Position numbers and translations under genes: made by a program
In this document: positions 1 to 5,349 of the stretch, one piece after another
Layout of the letters: the number at the start of each line of letters is the position of its first letter
How positions within the stretch are numbered: the stretch's first letter is position 1
Assembly: GCA_002314595.1 (NCBI GenBank)
Contig: DCGP01000027.1
Span: 14,923-27,803, forward strand
Direction: 5' to 3'
Origin: Clostridiales bacterium UBA1775
Lineage (GTDB): Bacteria > Bacillota > Clostridia > Monoglobales > Firm-18
DNA: 12,881 nucleotides
The notes under the pieces: model-generated
What the model saw: the letters and a program-made list of their open reading frames with translations, nothing else
Database searches by the model: none
Told to the model about the DNA's origin: nothing

Positions 1-16
1 TGAAACGCACATGTGC

Positions 17-61
17 AAAAAATCTCTTATCATTCCTTGCTGTGCAGATAAGAGAAATTTT
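17..61 (+). terminator. Terminator-like hairpin at window edge
   Basis: A 9-bp perfect stem (23-31 with 47-55) has a 15-nt loop. After a 2x2 A/A internal mismatch, A17-A20 can pair with the T-run 58-61. It may end a gene lying left of the window, or be part of the leader of the small gene at 107. The loop is long for an efficient intrinsic terminator, so the role is uncertain. Confidence 0.4.
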
Positions 62-106
62 TAAATACTATTTGTGCCGACGCACAGCGGCGGAATGGAG
101 ATTTTT

Positions 107-271
107 ATGAAAAAATGCAAAAATATGTATGAACTGATGCACAAAAACCCTGATATTTATAAATATTACAACGATTTGCCATACGAGGTTCAACAAATGT
201 TAGACCAAGAAAACAAAAACATTTGTACCGAAAAAGATTTTTTAGATTGTATAAGCAGTACATTGGAATGA
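107..271 (+). CDS. Small hypothetical protein, 54 aa
   Basis: This is a small protein I do not recognise. It is predicted soluble and cytoplasmic, with no signal peptide or membrane segment, and is mostly charged and helical, with Tyr/Asn-rich stretches (IYKYYNDLPYEV). It has three cysteines (C4, C38, C47), which do not form an obvious metal site. The ATG at 107 is chosen because GGAG (97-100) lies 6 nt upstream; a GTG at 74 in the same frame has no comparable ribosome binding site. The gene stands alone on the plus strand, is followed within 3 nt by a strong terminator, and converges with the aldo/keto reductase gene. The binding site, terminator and coherent codon use support a real gene; the function is unknown. 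Confidence 0.6.
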   Translation: MKKCKNMYELMHKNPDIYKYYNDLPYEVQQMLDQENKNICTEKDFLDCISSTLE

Positions 272-273
272 TA

Positions 274-306
274 AAAGGTGTAAAGCCAATCTTTACACCT
301 TTTTAT
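274..306 (+). terminator. Intrinsic terminator of the 54-aa gene
   Basis: A perfect 12-bp stem (274-285 with 291-302) has a 5-nt loop, CCAAT, and is followed by a T-rich stretch. It starts 3 nt after the stop codon. On the minus strand the stem could also slow transcripts from the converging reductase gene, but no U-run follows it there beyond the stem. Confidence 0.85.
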
Positions 307-307
307 T

Positions 308-1411
308 TTATTCAAATGATTTAGTTATTTCTTTTAGCATTTCTGTGATTTTTATATGTTGAGGACATAGACCCTCACAATTATGACATTCAATGCAATC
401 AGACCCTTTACCATGTGTTTTACAAATTTTCGAGTATTTTCCTTTTTGAACATCTATATTTTCGTTTCTTTCTTCAACAGAGCTGTTATAAAGCATGAAA
501 TAGTCAGGAATTGCAATATCTTTGGGACAATTCTGTGTGCAATATCTGCAAGTTGTGCAAGGTATTTTTTTACTGTCCATAATAACCTCTGTTGCTTTTA
601 AAATGATTTCTTTTTCAGTTTCATTTAATGGTTTAAAATCAATCATATAATCTGTATTATCTTTAAGCTGAGCAATGTTTGACATACCACTTAGCACCAT
701 AAATACACCATCTAAACTTGCAGTATATCTTACTGCCCACGATGGTGCAGATGCTGTGCTGTTATATTTTTTAAACAAACTTTCTGCCTCATTTGGAATA
801 TTTGCCAAAGTTCCTCCCTTTACAGGCTCCATAACTATAATTGGTTTATTATGTTTGCGTGCAACTTCACAGCATTTTTTGGATTGGATTATTTCATCTT
901 CCCAATCTAAATAATTTATTTGTAATTGCACAAATTCAACCTCCGGATGCTCTGTTAAAATCCTATCTAATACATCTGCTTTGTCATGGAATGAAAATCC
1001 AAGTGTTTTGATTTTGCCTTCTTTTTTCTTATTCATTGCAAATTCAAATGCATTATACTTTTGTGCAGTTTCGTAATTTTTAGTACCCAAATTATGCAAT
1101 AAATAATAATCAAAAAAATCTACTCCGCACTTTTGGAGTTGTTCATTAAAAATACGCTCCATATCCTCTTTGCATTTTAACATTGAAATGGGTAATTTTG
1201 TTGTAAGAGTGAATTTATCACGAGGATATCTGTTTACAAGTGCTTCTCGTGCAACAATCTCGCTTTTATAATCAAGATACATATAAGCTGTATCAAAATA
1301 AGTAAATCCACGCTCTAAAAATATATCTACCATTTTTTTAGTTTGTTCAACATCTATTTCTTTTTCATTAAGCATAGGTAACCGCATTAAGCCAAAACCT
1401 AATTTTTTCAT
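308..1411 (-). CDS. Aldo/keto reductase with C-terminal 2x[4Fe-4S] ferredoxin module
   Basis: Predicted cytoplasmic NAD(P)H-dependent oxidoreductase, 367 aa. Residues 1 to about 275 form an AKR barrel. The catalytic tetrad can be placed: D40 and Y45 in FDTAYMY, K72 in TTKLP, and H106 in DYYLLH. Residues 280-360 add two CxxCxxCxxxCP motifs (C285/C288/C291/C295 and C339/C342/C345/C349), the bacterial ferredoxin pattern for two [4Fe-4S] clusters. The family is common in anaerobes; the module suggests electron transfer between ferredoxin and an NAD(P)H or carbonyl centre, but the substrate cannot be read from sequence. The ATG is supported by AAGGAGT at 1418-1424. The gene has its own promoter (1432-1460), is monocistronic, and sits where rpoB would usually follow rplL. 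Confidence 0.9.
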   Translation of the reverse strand: MKKLGFGLMRLPMLNEKEIDVEQTKKMVDIFLERGFTYFDTAYMYLDYKSEIVAREALVNRYPRDKFTLTTKLPISMLKCKEDMERIFNEQLQKCGVDFFDYYLLHNLGTKNYETAQKYNAFEFAMNKKKEGKIKTLGFSFHDKADVLDRILTEHPEVEFVQLQINYLDWEDEIIQSKKCCEVARKHNKPIIVMEPVKGGTLANIPNEAESLFKKYNSTASAPSWAVRYTASLDGVFMVLSGMSNIAQLKDNTDYMIDFKPLNETEKEIILKATEVIMDSKKIPCTTCRYCTQNCPKDIAIPDYFMLYNSSVEERNENIDVQKGKYSKICKTHGKGSDCIECHNCEGLCPQHIKITEMLKEITKSFE

Positions 1412-1431
1412 AACACCACTCCTTTTATATT

Positions 1432-1460
1432 ATTATATAATAATATAAAATTTATTTCAA
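1432..1460 (-). promoter_or_regulatory. Sigma-A promoter of the aldo/keto reductase
   Basis: On the minus strand TTGAAA (1455-1460) and TATAAT (1432-1437) are separated by exactly 17 bp. The predicted start near 1425 leaves a leader of about 14 nt that still contains the ribosome binding site. Confidence 0.75.
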
Positions 1461-1468
1461 CATAAAAT

Positions 1469-1498
1469 TAAAAAAGACCAAGCAATTAGCTTGGTCTT
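1469..1498 (-). terminator. Intrinsic terminator after rplL
   Basis: A 10-bp perfect stem (1474-1483 with 1489-1498) has the loop AATTA on the plus strand. Read on the minus strand it is followed by a run of T. It closes the ribosomal protein operon directly after rplL and so separates it from whatever lies downstream. Confidence 0.88.
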
Positions 1499-1517
1499 AA
1501 TTATCAATAGTTTTAAA

Positions 1518-1883
1518 CTATTTCAATGTGATTTGAGCGCCAACTTCTTCGAACTTAGCTTTCATTTCTTCAGCAGCAGCTTTTTCTACGCCTTCCTTGA
1601 TCATTGAAGGAGCACCGTCAACAAGTTCCTTTGCTTCTTTAAGACCAAGACCTGTGATTTCACGAACAACTTTGATAACTTTAATCTTTTCAGCACCAGC
1701 GTTTGTAAGTTCAACGTTGAAATCTGTCTTTTCAGCACCAGCAGCAGCACCATCACCAGCAGCCATAACTGCAACAGGAGCAGCAGCGCTAACACCAAAT
1801 TCTTCCTCCATAGCTTTAACAAGTTCTGCAACTTCTAATAATTTAAGTTCTTTTATTGCGTCTAAAATTTCTGTAACTGTCAT
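1518..1883 (-). CDS. rplL: 50S ribosomal protein L7/L12
   Basis: Stalk protein of the large ribosomal subunit. Dimers bind the C-terminal helix of L10 and recruit translation factors (EF-G, EF-Tu, IF2). At 121 aa it has normal family length. Residues 1-30 form the dimerisation and L10-binding domain. Residues 31-52 are an Ala/Gly/Val hinge. Residues 53-121 form the factor-binding domain, with the conserved EKIKVIKVVREITGLGLKEA segment. AGGAGG (1893-1898) lies 9 nt before the ATG. It is the last gene of the operon, 58 nt after rplJ, and is followed at once by a terminator. Production should follow rplJ through the shared L10 leader. Confidence 0.98.
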   Translation of the reverse strand: MTVTEILDAIKELKLLEVAELVKAMEEEFGVSAAAPVAVMAAGDGAAAGAEKTDFNVELTNAGAEKIKVIKVVREITGLGLKEAKELVDGAPSMIKEGVEKAAAEEMKAKFEEVGAQITLK

Positions 1884-1941
1884 TTTAATTTACCTCCTAA
1901 ATAAATTTAAAAATAATAAATAATTTAATATATTGTTGATA

Positions 1942-2574
1942 TTATTCAGCCGGTGTTTCTTCAGCAGGTGCTTCTTCAACAGCAGGTGCTTCTTCAGCTA
2001 CCGGAGCTGCTTCTTCAACAACAGGTGCTTCCTCAGTTGCAGGTGCATCTGCGCCCTTGTTTGCAACTAAATCTGCAATTTCCACACCGTTATTAACGAT
2101 TGTGTCAAGTAATCTAACAAGACCTGAAATAGGTGATTGTAAGCTTCCCATAATCTTGGCGATAAGAACTTCCTTAGATGGAGTAGCAGCAAGTTGCTTA
2201 ACTTCATCAAGTGTCATAACAGCACCGTCAGCAAAGCCTGACTTTAATGAAATAACTTCATGTTCTTTAGCAAAATCTGAGAAAATTTTTGCAGGAGCAA
2301 CCATATCATCTGTATGGTATGCTAATGCTGTTGGACCATGTAAAACTTCTTCAAGTCCTTCAAGACCAACTTCTTTTGCGGCAAAACCTAAAATTGAATT
2401 CTTGATTACGGCATATTTAACGCCTGCTTCACGGAATTTGCATCTAAGTTCTGTATCTTCTTCAACTGTAAGACCACGGTAATCAACAATAACGCCTGCT
2501 GCAGCTGATTTAAGTTCTTCTGTAAGTGCAATAACGGCTTGTTTTTTACCTTCTAAAATTTTTGCGCTTGGCAT
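1942..2574 (-). CDS. rplJ: 50S ribosomal protein L10 with Ala/Pro/Glu tail
   Basis: L10 anchors the L7/L12 stalk to 23S rRNA and, as the L10-L12 complex, represses its own mRNA. Residues 1 to about 172 match the usual family length, with an N-terminal rRNA-binding globular part (VDYRGLTVEE at 30-39) and a helix near 150-172 that should carry L12 dimers. Residues 174-210 are an extra acidic, low-complexity tail of EEAP-like units not needed for the core fold. The DNA behind the tail (about 1945-2050) is a triplet-based repeat and may vary in length. AAGGAGGA at 2582-2589 supports the start. The gene is preceded by its own promoter and attenuator leader. Confidence 0.97.
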   Translation of the reverse strand: MPSAKILEGKKQAVIALTEELKSAAAGVIVDYRGLTVEEDTELRCKFREAGVKYAVIKNSILGFAAKEVGLEGLEEVLHGPTALAYHTDDMVAPAKIFSDFAKEHEVISLKSGFADGAVMTLDEVKQLAATPSKEVLIAKIMGSLQSPISGLVRLLDTIVNNGVEIADLVANKGADAPATEEAPVVEEAAPVAEEAPAVEEAPAEETPAE

Positions 2575-2606
2575 TTGAATGTCCTCCTTTCAAGCATTAA
2601 GTAAAT

Positions 2607-2705
2607 AAAAAGGTTCTTCGTCCATAGACACGAAGAACCCATAATAATCGTTTGGATTGTCTTCCTCGGCAGGACTTATGATTGCCTGAGTCTATGGAAA
2701 CCTTT
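2607..2705 (-). ncRNA. Ribosomal protein L10 leader (attenuator)
   Basis: This lies in the position of the L10 leader RNA known from Firmicutes. Read on the minus strand it has three parts. First is a 5' segment (2705-2690). Next comes a stem with CUC/GAG and GGCA/UGCC pairings (about 2687-2662), the likely L10-L12 recognition region. Last is an intrinsic terminator: 9-bp stem 2639-2631 with 2620-2612, 10-nt loop, then U5. The 5' segment can instead pair with the terminator loop (9 bp, 2698-2690 with 2629-2621) and the end of its 3' arm (7 bp, 2705-2699 with 2615-2609), so the two folds are mutually exclusive. Excess L10-L12 would favour termination, by analogy with known leaders. Confidence 0.85.
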
Positions 2706-2708
2706 ATT

Positions 2709-2737
2709 ATAATATCATAAAAATATTACTTTGTCAA
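2709..2737 (-). promoter_or_regulatory. Sigma-A promoter of rplJ-rplL
   Basis: On the minus strand a perfect TTGACA (2732-2737), a 17-bp spacer and TATTAT (2709-2714) lie a few bases after the rplA stop codon. The predicted start at about 2702-2703 falls at the beginning of the L10 leader, so rplJL can be made independently of rplKA. Confidence 0.85.
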
Positions 2738-2742
2738 GTAAA

Positions 2743-3438
2743 TTAGTCAACAAATTTTGCTGAGTTAATTTTAATACCGGGGCCCATTGTACTTGTAACA
2801 ACGACACTCTTGATATATTGACCTTTTGCAGCTGATGGTTTTGCTTTGATAACAGCCTTCATTAGTGTGCTGAAATTTTCATTAAGCTTATCTGCGCCAA
2901 ATGATGCTTTACCAACAGGGCAATGAATAATATTTGTCTTATCAAGACGATATTCAATCTTACCTGATTTAATTTCACTAATTGCTTTTGCAACGTCCAT
3001 TGTAACTGTGCCGGCTTTTGGGTTTGGCATTAAGCCCTTAGGACCAAGAACCTTACCTAAACGACCTACAACACCCATCATATCAGGTGTAGCAACGATA
3101 ACGTCATATTCAAACCAGTTTTCATTTTGGATTTTTGGAATCAATTCCTCAGCACCTACGTAATCTGCACCGGCTTGTTCAGCTTCAGTAGCTTTATCGC
3201 CCTTAGCAAATACTAATACACGTGCTGTTTTACCTGTACCGTGTGGAAGAACTACAGCGCCTCTAACCTGTTGGTCAGCATGACGTGAGTCAACACCCAA
3301 ACGGATATGAGCCTCTACTGTTTCATCAAACTTTGCCTTGGCTGTTTTAACAACTAAATCCATAGCTTCAGAAACATCATAAAGGTTTTGTTTATCAAAA
3401 AGCTTTGCGCTATCTTGATATTTCTTTCCTCTTTTCAT
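2743..3438 (-). CDS. rplA: 50S ribosomal protein L1
   Basis: L1 forms the mobile stalk beside the ribosomal E site and helps release deacylated tRNA. It is also the translational repressor of its own operon. The 231-aa length is standard. Conserved features include FDETVE near 37-42, the ATPDMMGVVGRLGKVLGPKG segment that begins near residue 115 with its MPNPKAGTVT continuation, and SGKIEYRLDK near 157-166. AAGGAGG (3446-3452) lies 7 nt before the ATG. It is separated from rplK by 69 nt, which is long for this gene pair and contains an L1-site look-alike (3453-3485). Confidence 0.98.
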   Translation of the reverse strand: MKRGKKYQDSAKLFDKQNLYDVSEAMDLVVKTAKAKFDETVEAHIRLGVDSRHADQQVRGAVVLPHGTGKTARVLVFAKGDKATEAEQAGADYVGAEELIPKIQNENWFEYDVIVATPDMMGVVGRLGKVLGPKGLMPNPKAGTVTMDVAKAISEIKSGKIEYRLDKTNIIHCPVGKASFGADKLNENFSTLMKAVIKAKPSAAKGQYIKSVVVTSTMGPGIKINSAKFVD

Positions 3439-3452
3439 CTTTTTACCTCCTT

Positions 3453-3485
3453 GTGGTCAAACAGGAAATCAAATTCCCCTCCCAC
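3453..3485 (-). promoter_or_regulatory. Probable L1-binding site before rplA
   Basis: The minus strand reads GUGGGAGGGG, then an AU-rich segment, UUUCC, GUUUG and ACCAC. The outer GUGG pairs with the distal CCAC and the GGGG/GGAA side with UUUCC, giving an asymmetric-loop helix like the L1 site of 23S rRNA and rplK leaders. It is nearly the same as the element before rplK (3960-3990), and its distal end touches the rplA Shine-Dalgarno. The identification is by pattern, not by alignment to a model. Confidence 0.65.
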
Positions 3486-3507
3486 TTAATTTACCACTAA
3501 TGTGATA

Positions 3508-3933
3508 TTATTCTTCTACAGTAACACCCATACTGCGAGCTGTACCTGCAATCATTGACATAGCAGATTCAATTGATGCAGCGTTAAGATCCGGCATTTT
3601 TTGTTCTGCGATTGCCTTTAAGTCAGCTTTTGAAAGTTGAGCAACCTTAGTCTTGTTTGGAACGCCTGATGCCTTCTCAATTTTGCATGCTTTTTTAATA
3701 AGAACTGCTGCAGGCGGAGTCTTTGTAATGAAAGTAAATGATCTGTCTGCAAAAACTGTAATAACTACAGGAATAATAAGACCTGCATCCTTAGCAGTTT
3801 TTTCATTAAACTGTTTGCAAAATTCCATAATGTTAACACCATGTTGACCTAAAGCAGGACCAACCGGTGGTGCCGGAGTAGCTTTACCAGCTCCGATTTG
3901 TAATTTAATGTAACCAGCTACCTTTTGAGCCAT
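3508..3933 (-). CDS. rplK: 50S ribosomal protein L11
   Basis: L11 binds the GTPase-associated centre of 23S rRNA together with L10-L12 and is needed for factor function and the stringent response. At 141 aa it has family length. The conserved N-terminal KLQIGAGKATPAPPVGPALG with QHGVNIMEFCKQFN is followed by the Pro-rich linker and TPPAAVLIKKA; the C-terminal RNA-binding domain ends in IAGTARSMGVTVEE. AGGAGG (3942-3947) lies upstream of the ATG. It sits between nusG and rplA, and its leader carries a probable L1 site plus a likely internal promoter. Confidence 0.98.
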   Translation of the reverse strand: MAQKVAGYIKLQIGAGKATPAPPVGPALGQHGVNIMEFCKQFNEKTAKDAGLIIPVVITVFADRSFTFITKTPPAAVLIKKACKIEKASGVPNKTKVAQLSKADLKAIAEQKMPDLNAASIESAMSMIAGTARSMGVTVEE

Positions 3934-3959
3934 AGTTTACACCTCCTAACGTACTTGAT

Positions 3960-3990
3960 GTGGTACAAACGGGACTAAATTCCCTCCCAC
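3960..3990 (-). promoter_or_regulatory. Probable L1-binding site in rplK leader
   Basis: The minus strand reads GUGGGAGGG, AAUUUAGU, CCC, GUUUG and UACCAC. The arms GUGG/CCAC and GGG/CCC pair around asymmetric loops, the known arrangement by which L1 recognises its rplK-rplA mRNA as a mimic of 23S rRNA. It lies about 12 nt upstream of the rplK Shine-Dalgarno. Confidence 0.75.
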
Positions 3991-4010
3991 TATAACATCG
4001 CTACCGCGAG

Positions 4011-4040
4011 ATTATACATTTTCTACCTGATTGAATTCAA
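4011..4040 (-). promoter_or_regulatory. Likely internal promoter for rplK-rplA
   Basis: On the minus strand TTGAAT (4035-4040), an 18-bp spacer and TATAAT (4011-4016) overlap the last codons and stop of nusG. A start near 4004 would put the L1-site hairpin at the front of a short rplK leader. The spacer is 1 bp longer than ideal. Confidence 0.5.
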
Positions 4041-4527
4041 GTTCAACAGGTGTTTCTCTACCAAACATTGATACGACAACACGTACCTTTTTCTTTTCCA
4101 TACTGATTTCTTCAACAATGCCTACGAAATCAGAAAGTGGACCAAATTTAATTCTTACACTGTCGCCCACTGCATAATTAAGCACAATAGTTTGTTGTTC
4201 AATGCCCATATTTTCAACCTCTTCGTCTGTAAGAGGTACAGGTTTTGAACCAGGTCCAACGAAACCTGTAACACCACGTGTGTTTCTAACAACATACCAC
4301 GCTTCATCAGACATTACCATTTTAATGATAACATACCCCGGGAATTTTTTTCTTGAAACTACTCTCTTTTCATCGTCCTTCATTTCAACAACATCTTCCA
4401 TTGGGATTTGAATGTCTAATATAGCATCTTGCATGCCACGGTTTTCAATAGTCTTTTCTATGTTAACTTTAACCTTGTTCTCATAACCTGAATAGGTATG
4501 GACTACATACCACTTTGCCTTTGCCAT
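4012..4527 (-). CDS. nusG: Transcription elongation/pausing factor NusG
   Basis: NusG binds the RNA polymerase clamp and links transcription with Rho or the ribosome; in Firmicutes it also stimulates pausing. The 171-aa length is usual. The NGN domain spans residues 5 to about 105, with WYVVHTYSGYE at 6-16, FPGYV at 62-66 and RNTRGVTGFVG at 81-91. The KOW domain spans about 118-170 (GDSVRIKFGPLSDF from 121). The ribosome binding site is GGGAG (4537-4541), 9 nt before the ATG. It follows secE by 22 nt in the usual secE-nusG order and is probably co-transcribed with it. Confidence 0.98.
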   Translation of the reverse strand: MAKAKWYVVHTYSGYENKVKVNIEKTIENRGMQDAILDIQIPMEDVVEMKDDEKRVVSRKKFPGYVIIKMVMSDEAWYVVRNTRGVTGFVGPGSKPVPLTDEEVENMGIEQQTIVLNYAVGDSVRIKFGPLSDFVGIVEEISMEKKKVRVVVSMFGRETPVELEFNQVENV

Positions 4528-4549
4528 GCGCCATCACTCCCTATTCGTA

Positions 4550-5026
4550 TTAGTTTTTGTCAGTTGATTCTGTTTTTTGTGCATCATCAGTTGTTTCTGC
4601 ACCTTGTTCAGCAGCTTCGTTAAACGGCTTCATTTTTTCATCAACTTGTTCTTGTGTCAATTCAGCACCGGTTTTTGAATCTGTATACTTTGTGCCGTCA
4701 AAGTTAATACCTGCTTGAGCATAGTATTGTTGTAATAGTTTAAGTGTATCTTCCTCTGACATTGATTCTTCATTTGAATTAGCATCAGTGTCGGTTGTTT
4801 GTTCTGTAACTTGAGCATTTTCGTTTTGAGCATTCTTAACGATTTTGCCTAATGAAATATCAAATACAAGGTCTGCCACCCAAATAACGATACCGATAAA
4901 TAGCACGCATGCTAAAACGATAAGTGTATTATTTTTAACTTGCTTAAATGAAGGCCATACAACCTTTTTAAGTTCACTTTTAACTTCTTTAAAATAATTT
5001 ATAATTTTACTTGACTTTTTAGCCAT
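4550..5026 (-). CDS. secE: Preprotein translocase subunit SecE with long C-terminal tail
   Basis: SecE clamps the two halves of SecY in the membrane translocon. Residues 1-60 are a complete Gram-positive-type SecE: an amphipathic N-terminal helix with the conserved SELKKVVWPSFKQV (17-30), then one membrane segment (about 34-55). Gram-positive SecE usually stops near 60-75 aa, but this one continues to 158. The extra 95 residues are acidic and polar (EQTTDTDANSNEESMSEEDT, 75-94), with a possibly folded part at 94-135 (LKLLQQYYAQAGINFDGTKY). With the usual N-in topology the tail would lie outside the membrane. AAGGAGT (5036-5042) supports the start. The reading frame is open and AT use matches the neighbours, so frameshift fusion looks unlikely. 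Confidence 0.95.
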   Translation of the reverse strand: MAKKSSKIINYFKEVKSELKKVVWPSFKQVKNNTLIVLACVLFIGIVIWVADLVFDISLGKIVKNAQNENAQVTEQTTDTDANSNEESMSEEDTLKLLQQYYAQAGINFDGTKYTDSKTGAELTQEQVDEKMKPFNEAAEQGAETTDDAQKTESTDKN

Positions 5027-5057
5027 TATTAAGTCACTCCTTCAGTTGTGAATGATA

Positions 5058-5207
5058 TTATTTTGTTTCTTTGTGAAGTGTGTGTTTTCTGCAAAATCTG
5101 CAATACTTGTTCATTTCCAAACGATCAGGATCGTTCTTCTTTTCTTTCATTGTATCATAATTCCTTTGTTTGCATTCTGTACATTCTAATGTAATCTTTG
5201 TTCTCAT
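5058..5207 (-). CDS. rpmG: 50S ribosomal protein L33 (zinc-binding form)
   Basis: L33 is a small protein of the large subunit near the E site. The 49-aa frame reads MRTKITLECTECKQRNYD at the start, then PDRLEMNKYCRFCRKHTLH. Both zinc-ribbon pairs are present (C9/C12 and C36/C39), so this is the C+ form, which in other Firmicutes is used in zinc-replete cells. Length and motif spacing are standard. GGAGG (5216-5220) lies 8 nt before the ATG. It heads the operon, 31 nt upstream of secE, the canonical rpmG-secE-nusG order. Confidence 0.96.
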   Translation of the reverse strand: MRTKITLECTECKQRNYDTMKEKKNDPDRLEMNKYCRFCRKHTLHKETK

Positions 5208-5234
5208 ATCAGAAACCTCCATAAATAATTAACA

Positions 5235-5243
5235 ATTATAACA
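5235..5243 (-). promoter_or_regulatory. Possible second rpmG promoter (extended -10)
   Basis: The minus strand carries TGTTATAAT, an extended -10 element, 28 nt before the rpmG start. No good -35 is visible at the matching distance. It would give a short leader starting after the hairpin at 5262-5287. Confidence 0.35.
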
Positions 5244-5261
5244 TCGAAAAAAAGGCACACT

Positions 5262-5287
5262 AAAAAAAGACCTAATTTCCGAGGTCT
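5262..5287 (-). terminator. Terminator-like hairpin at the 5' end of the rpmG transcript
   Basis: On the minus strand AGACCT (5287-5282), an 8-nt loop, AGGTCT (5273-5268) and T6 (5267-5262) form a short intrinsic terminator. It begins at the start site predicted for the promoter 5293-5321. It could stop read-through from rsmG or attenuate the ribosomal operon. Confidence 0.55.
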
Positions 5288-5292
5288 ATACT

Positions 5293-5321
5293 ACTATATC
5301 ACAAATGAATTGATAAGTCAA
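5293..5321 (-). promoter_or_regulatory. Main sigma-A promoter of the rpmG-secE-nusG operon
   Basis: On the minus strand TTGACT (5316-5321), a 17-bp spacer and TATAGT (5293-5298). The sequence just upstream contains the AT-rich palindrome CTTTTTTGCAAAAAAG (5324-5339), in the place of an UP element. The predicted start is near 5286-5287. Confidence 0.8.
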
Positions 5322-5349
5322 TACTTTTTTGCAAAAAAGACCATAATTT

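Noticed and set aside
1597..1923. Open frames antisense to rplL, and similar antisense frames over rplJ, rplK, nusG, rsmG, spoIIQ and spoIID
   Set aside because: They lie opposite well-supported genes, have compositions mirroring the sense codons, and lack convincing ribosome binding sites.
5324..5339. Palindrome CTTTTTTGCAAAAAAG as terminator of rsmG
   Set aside because: The stem is almost entirely A-T with no real loop and abuts the -35 of the rpmG promoter; an UP-element role is more likely.
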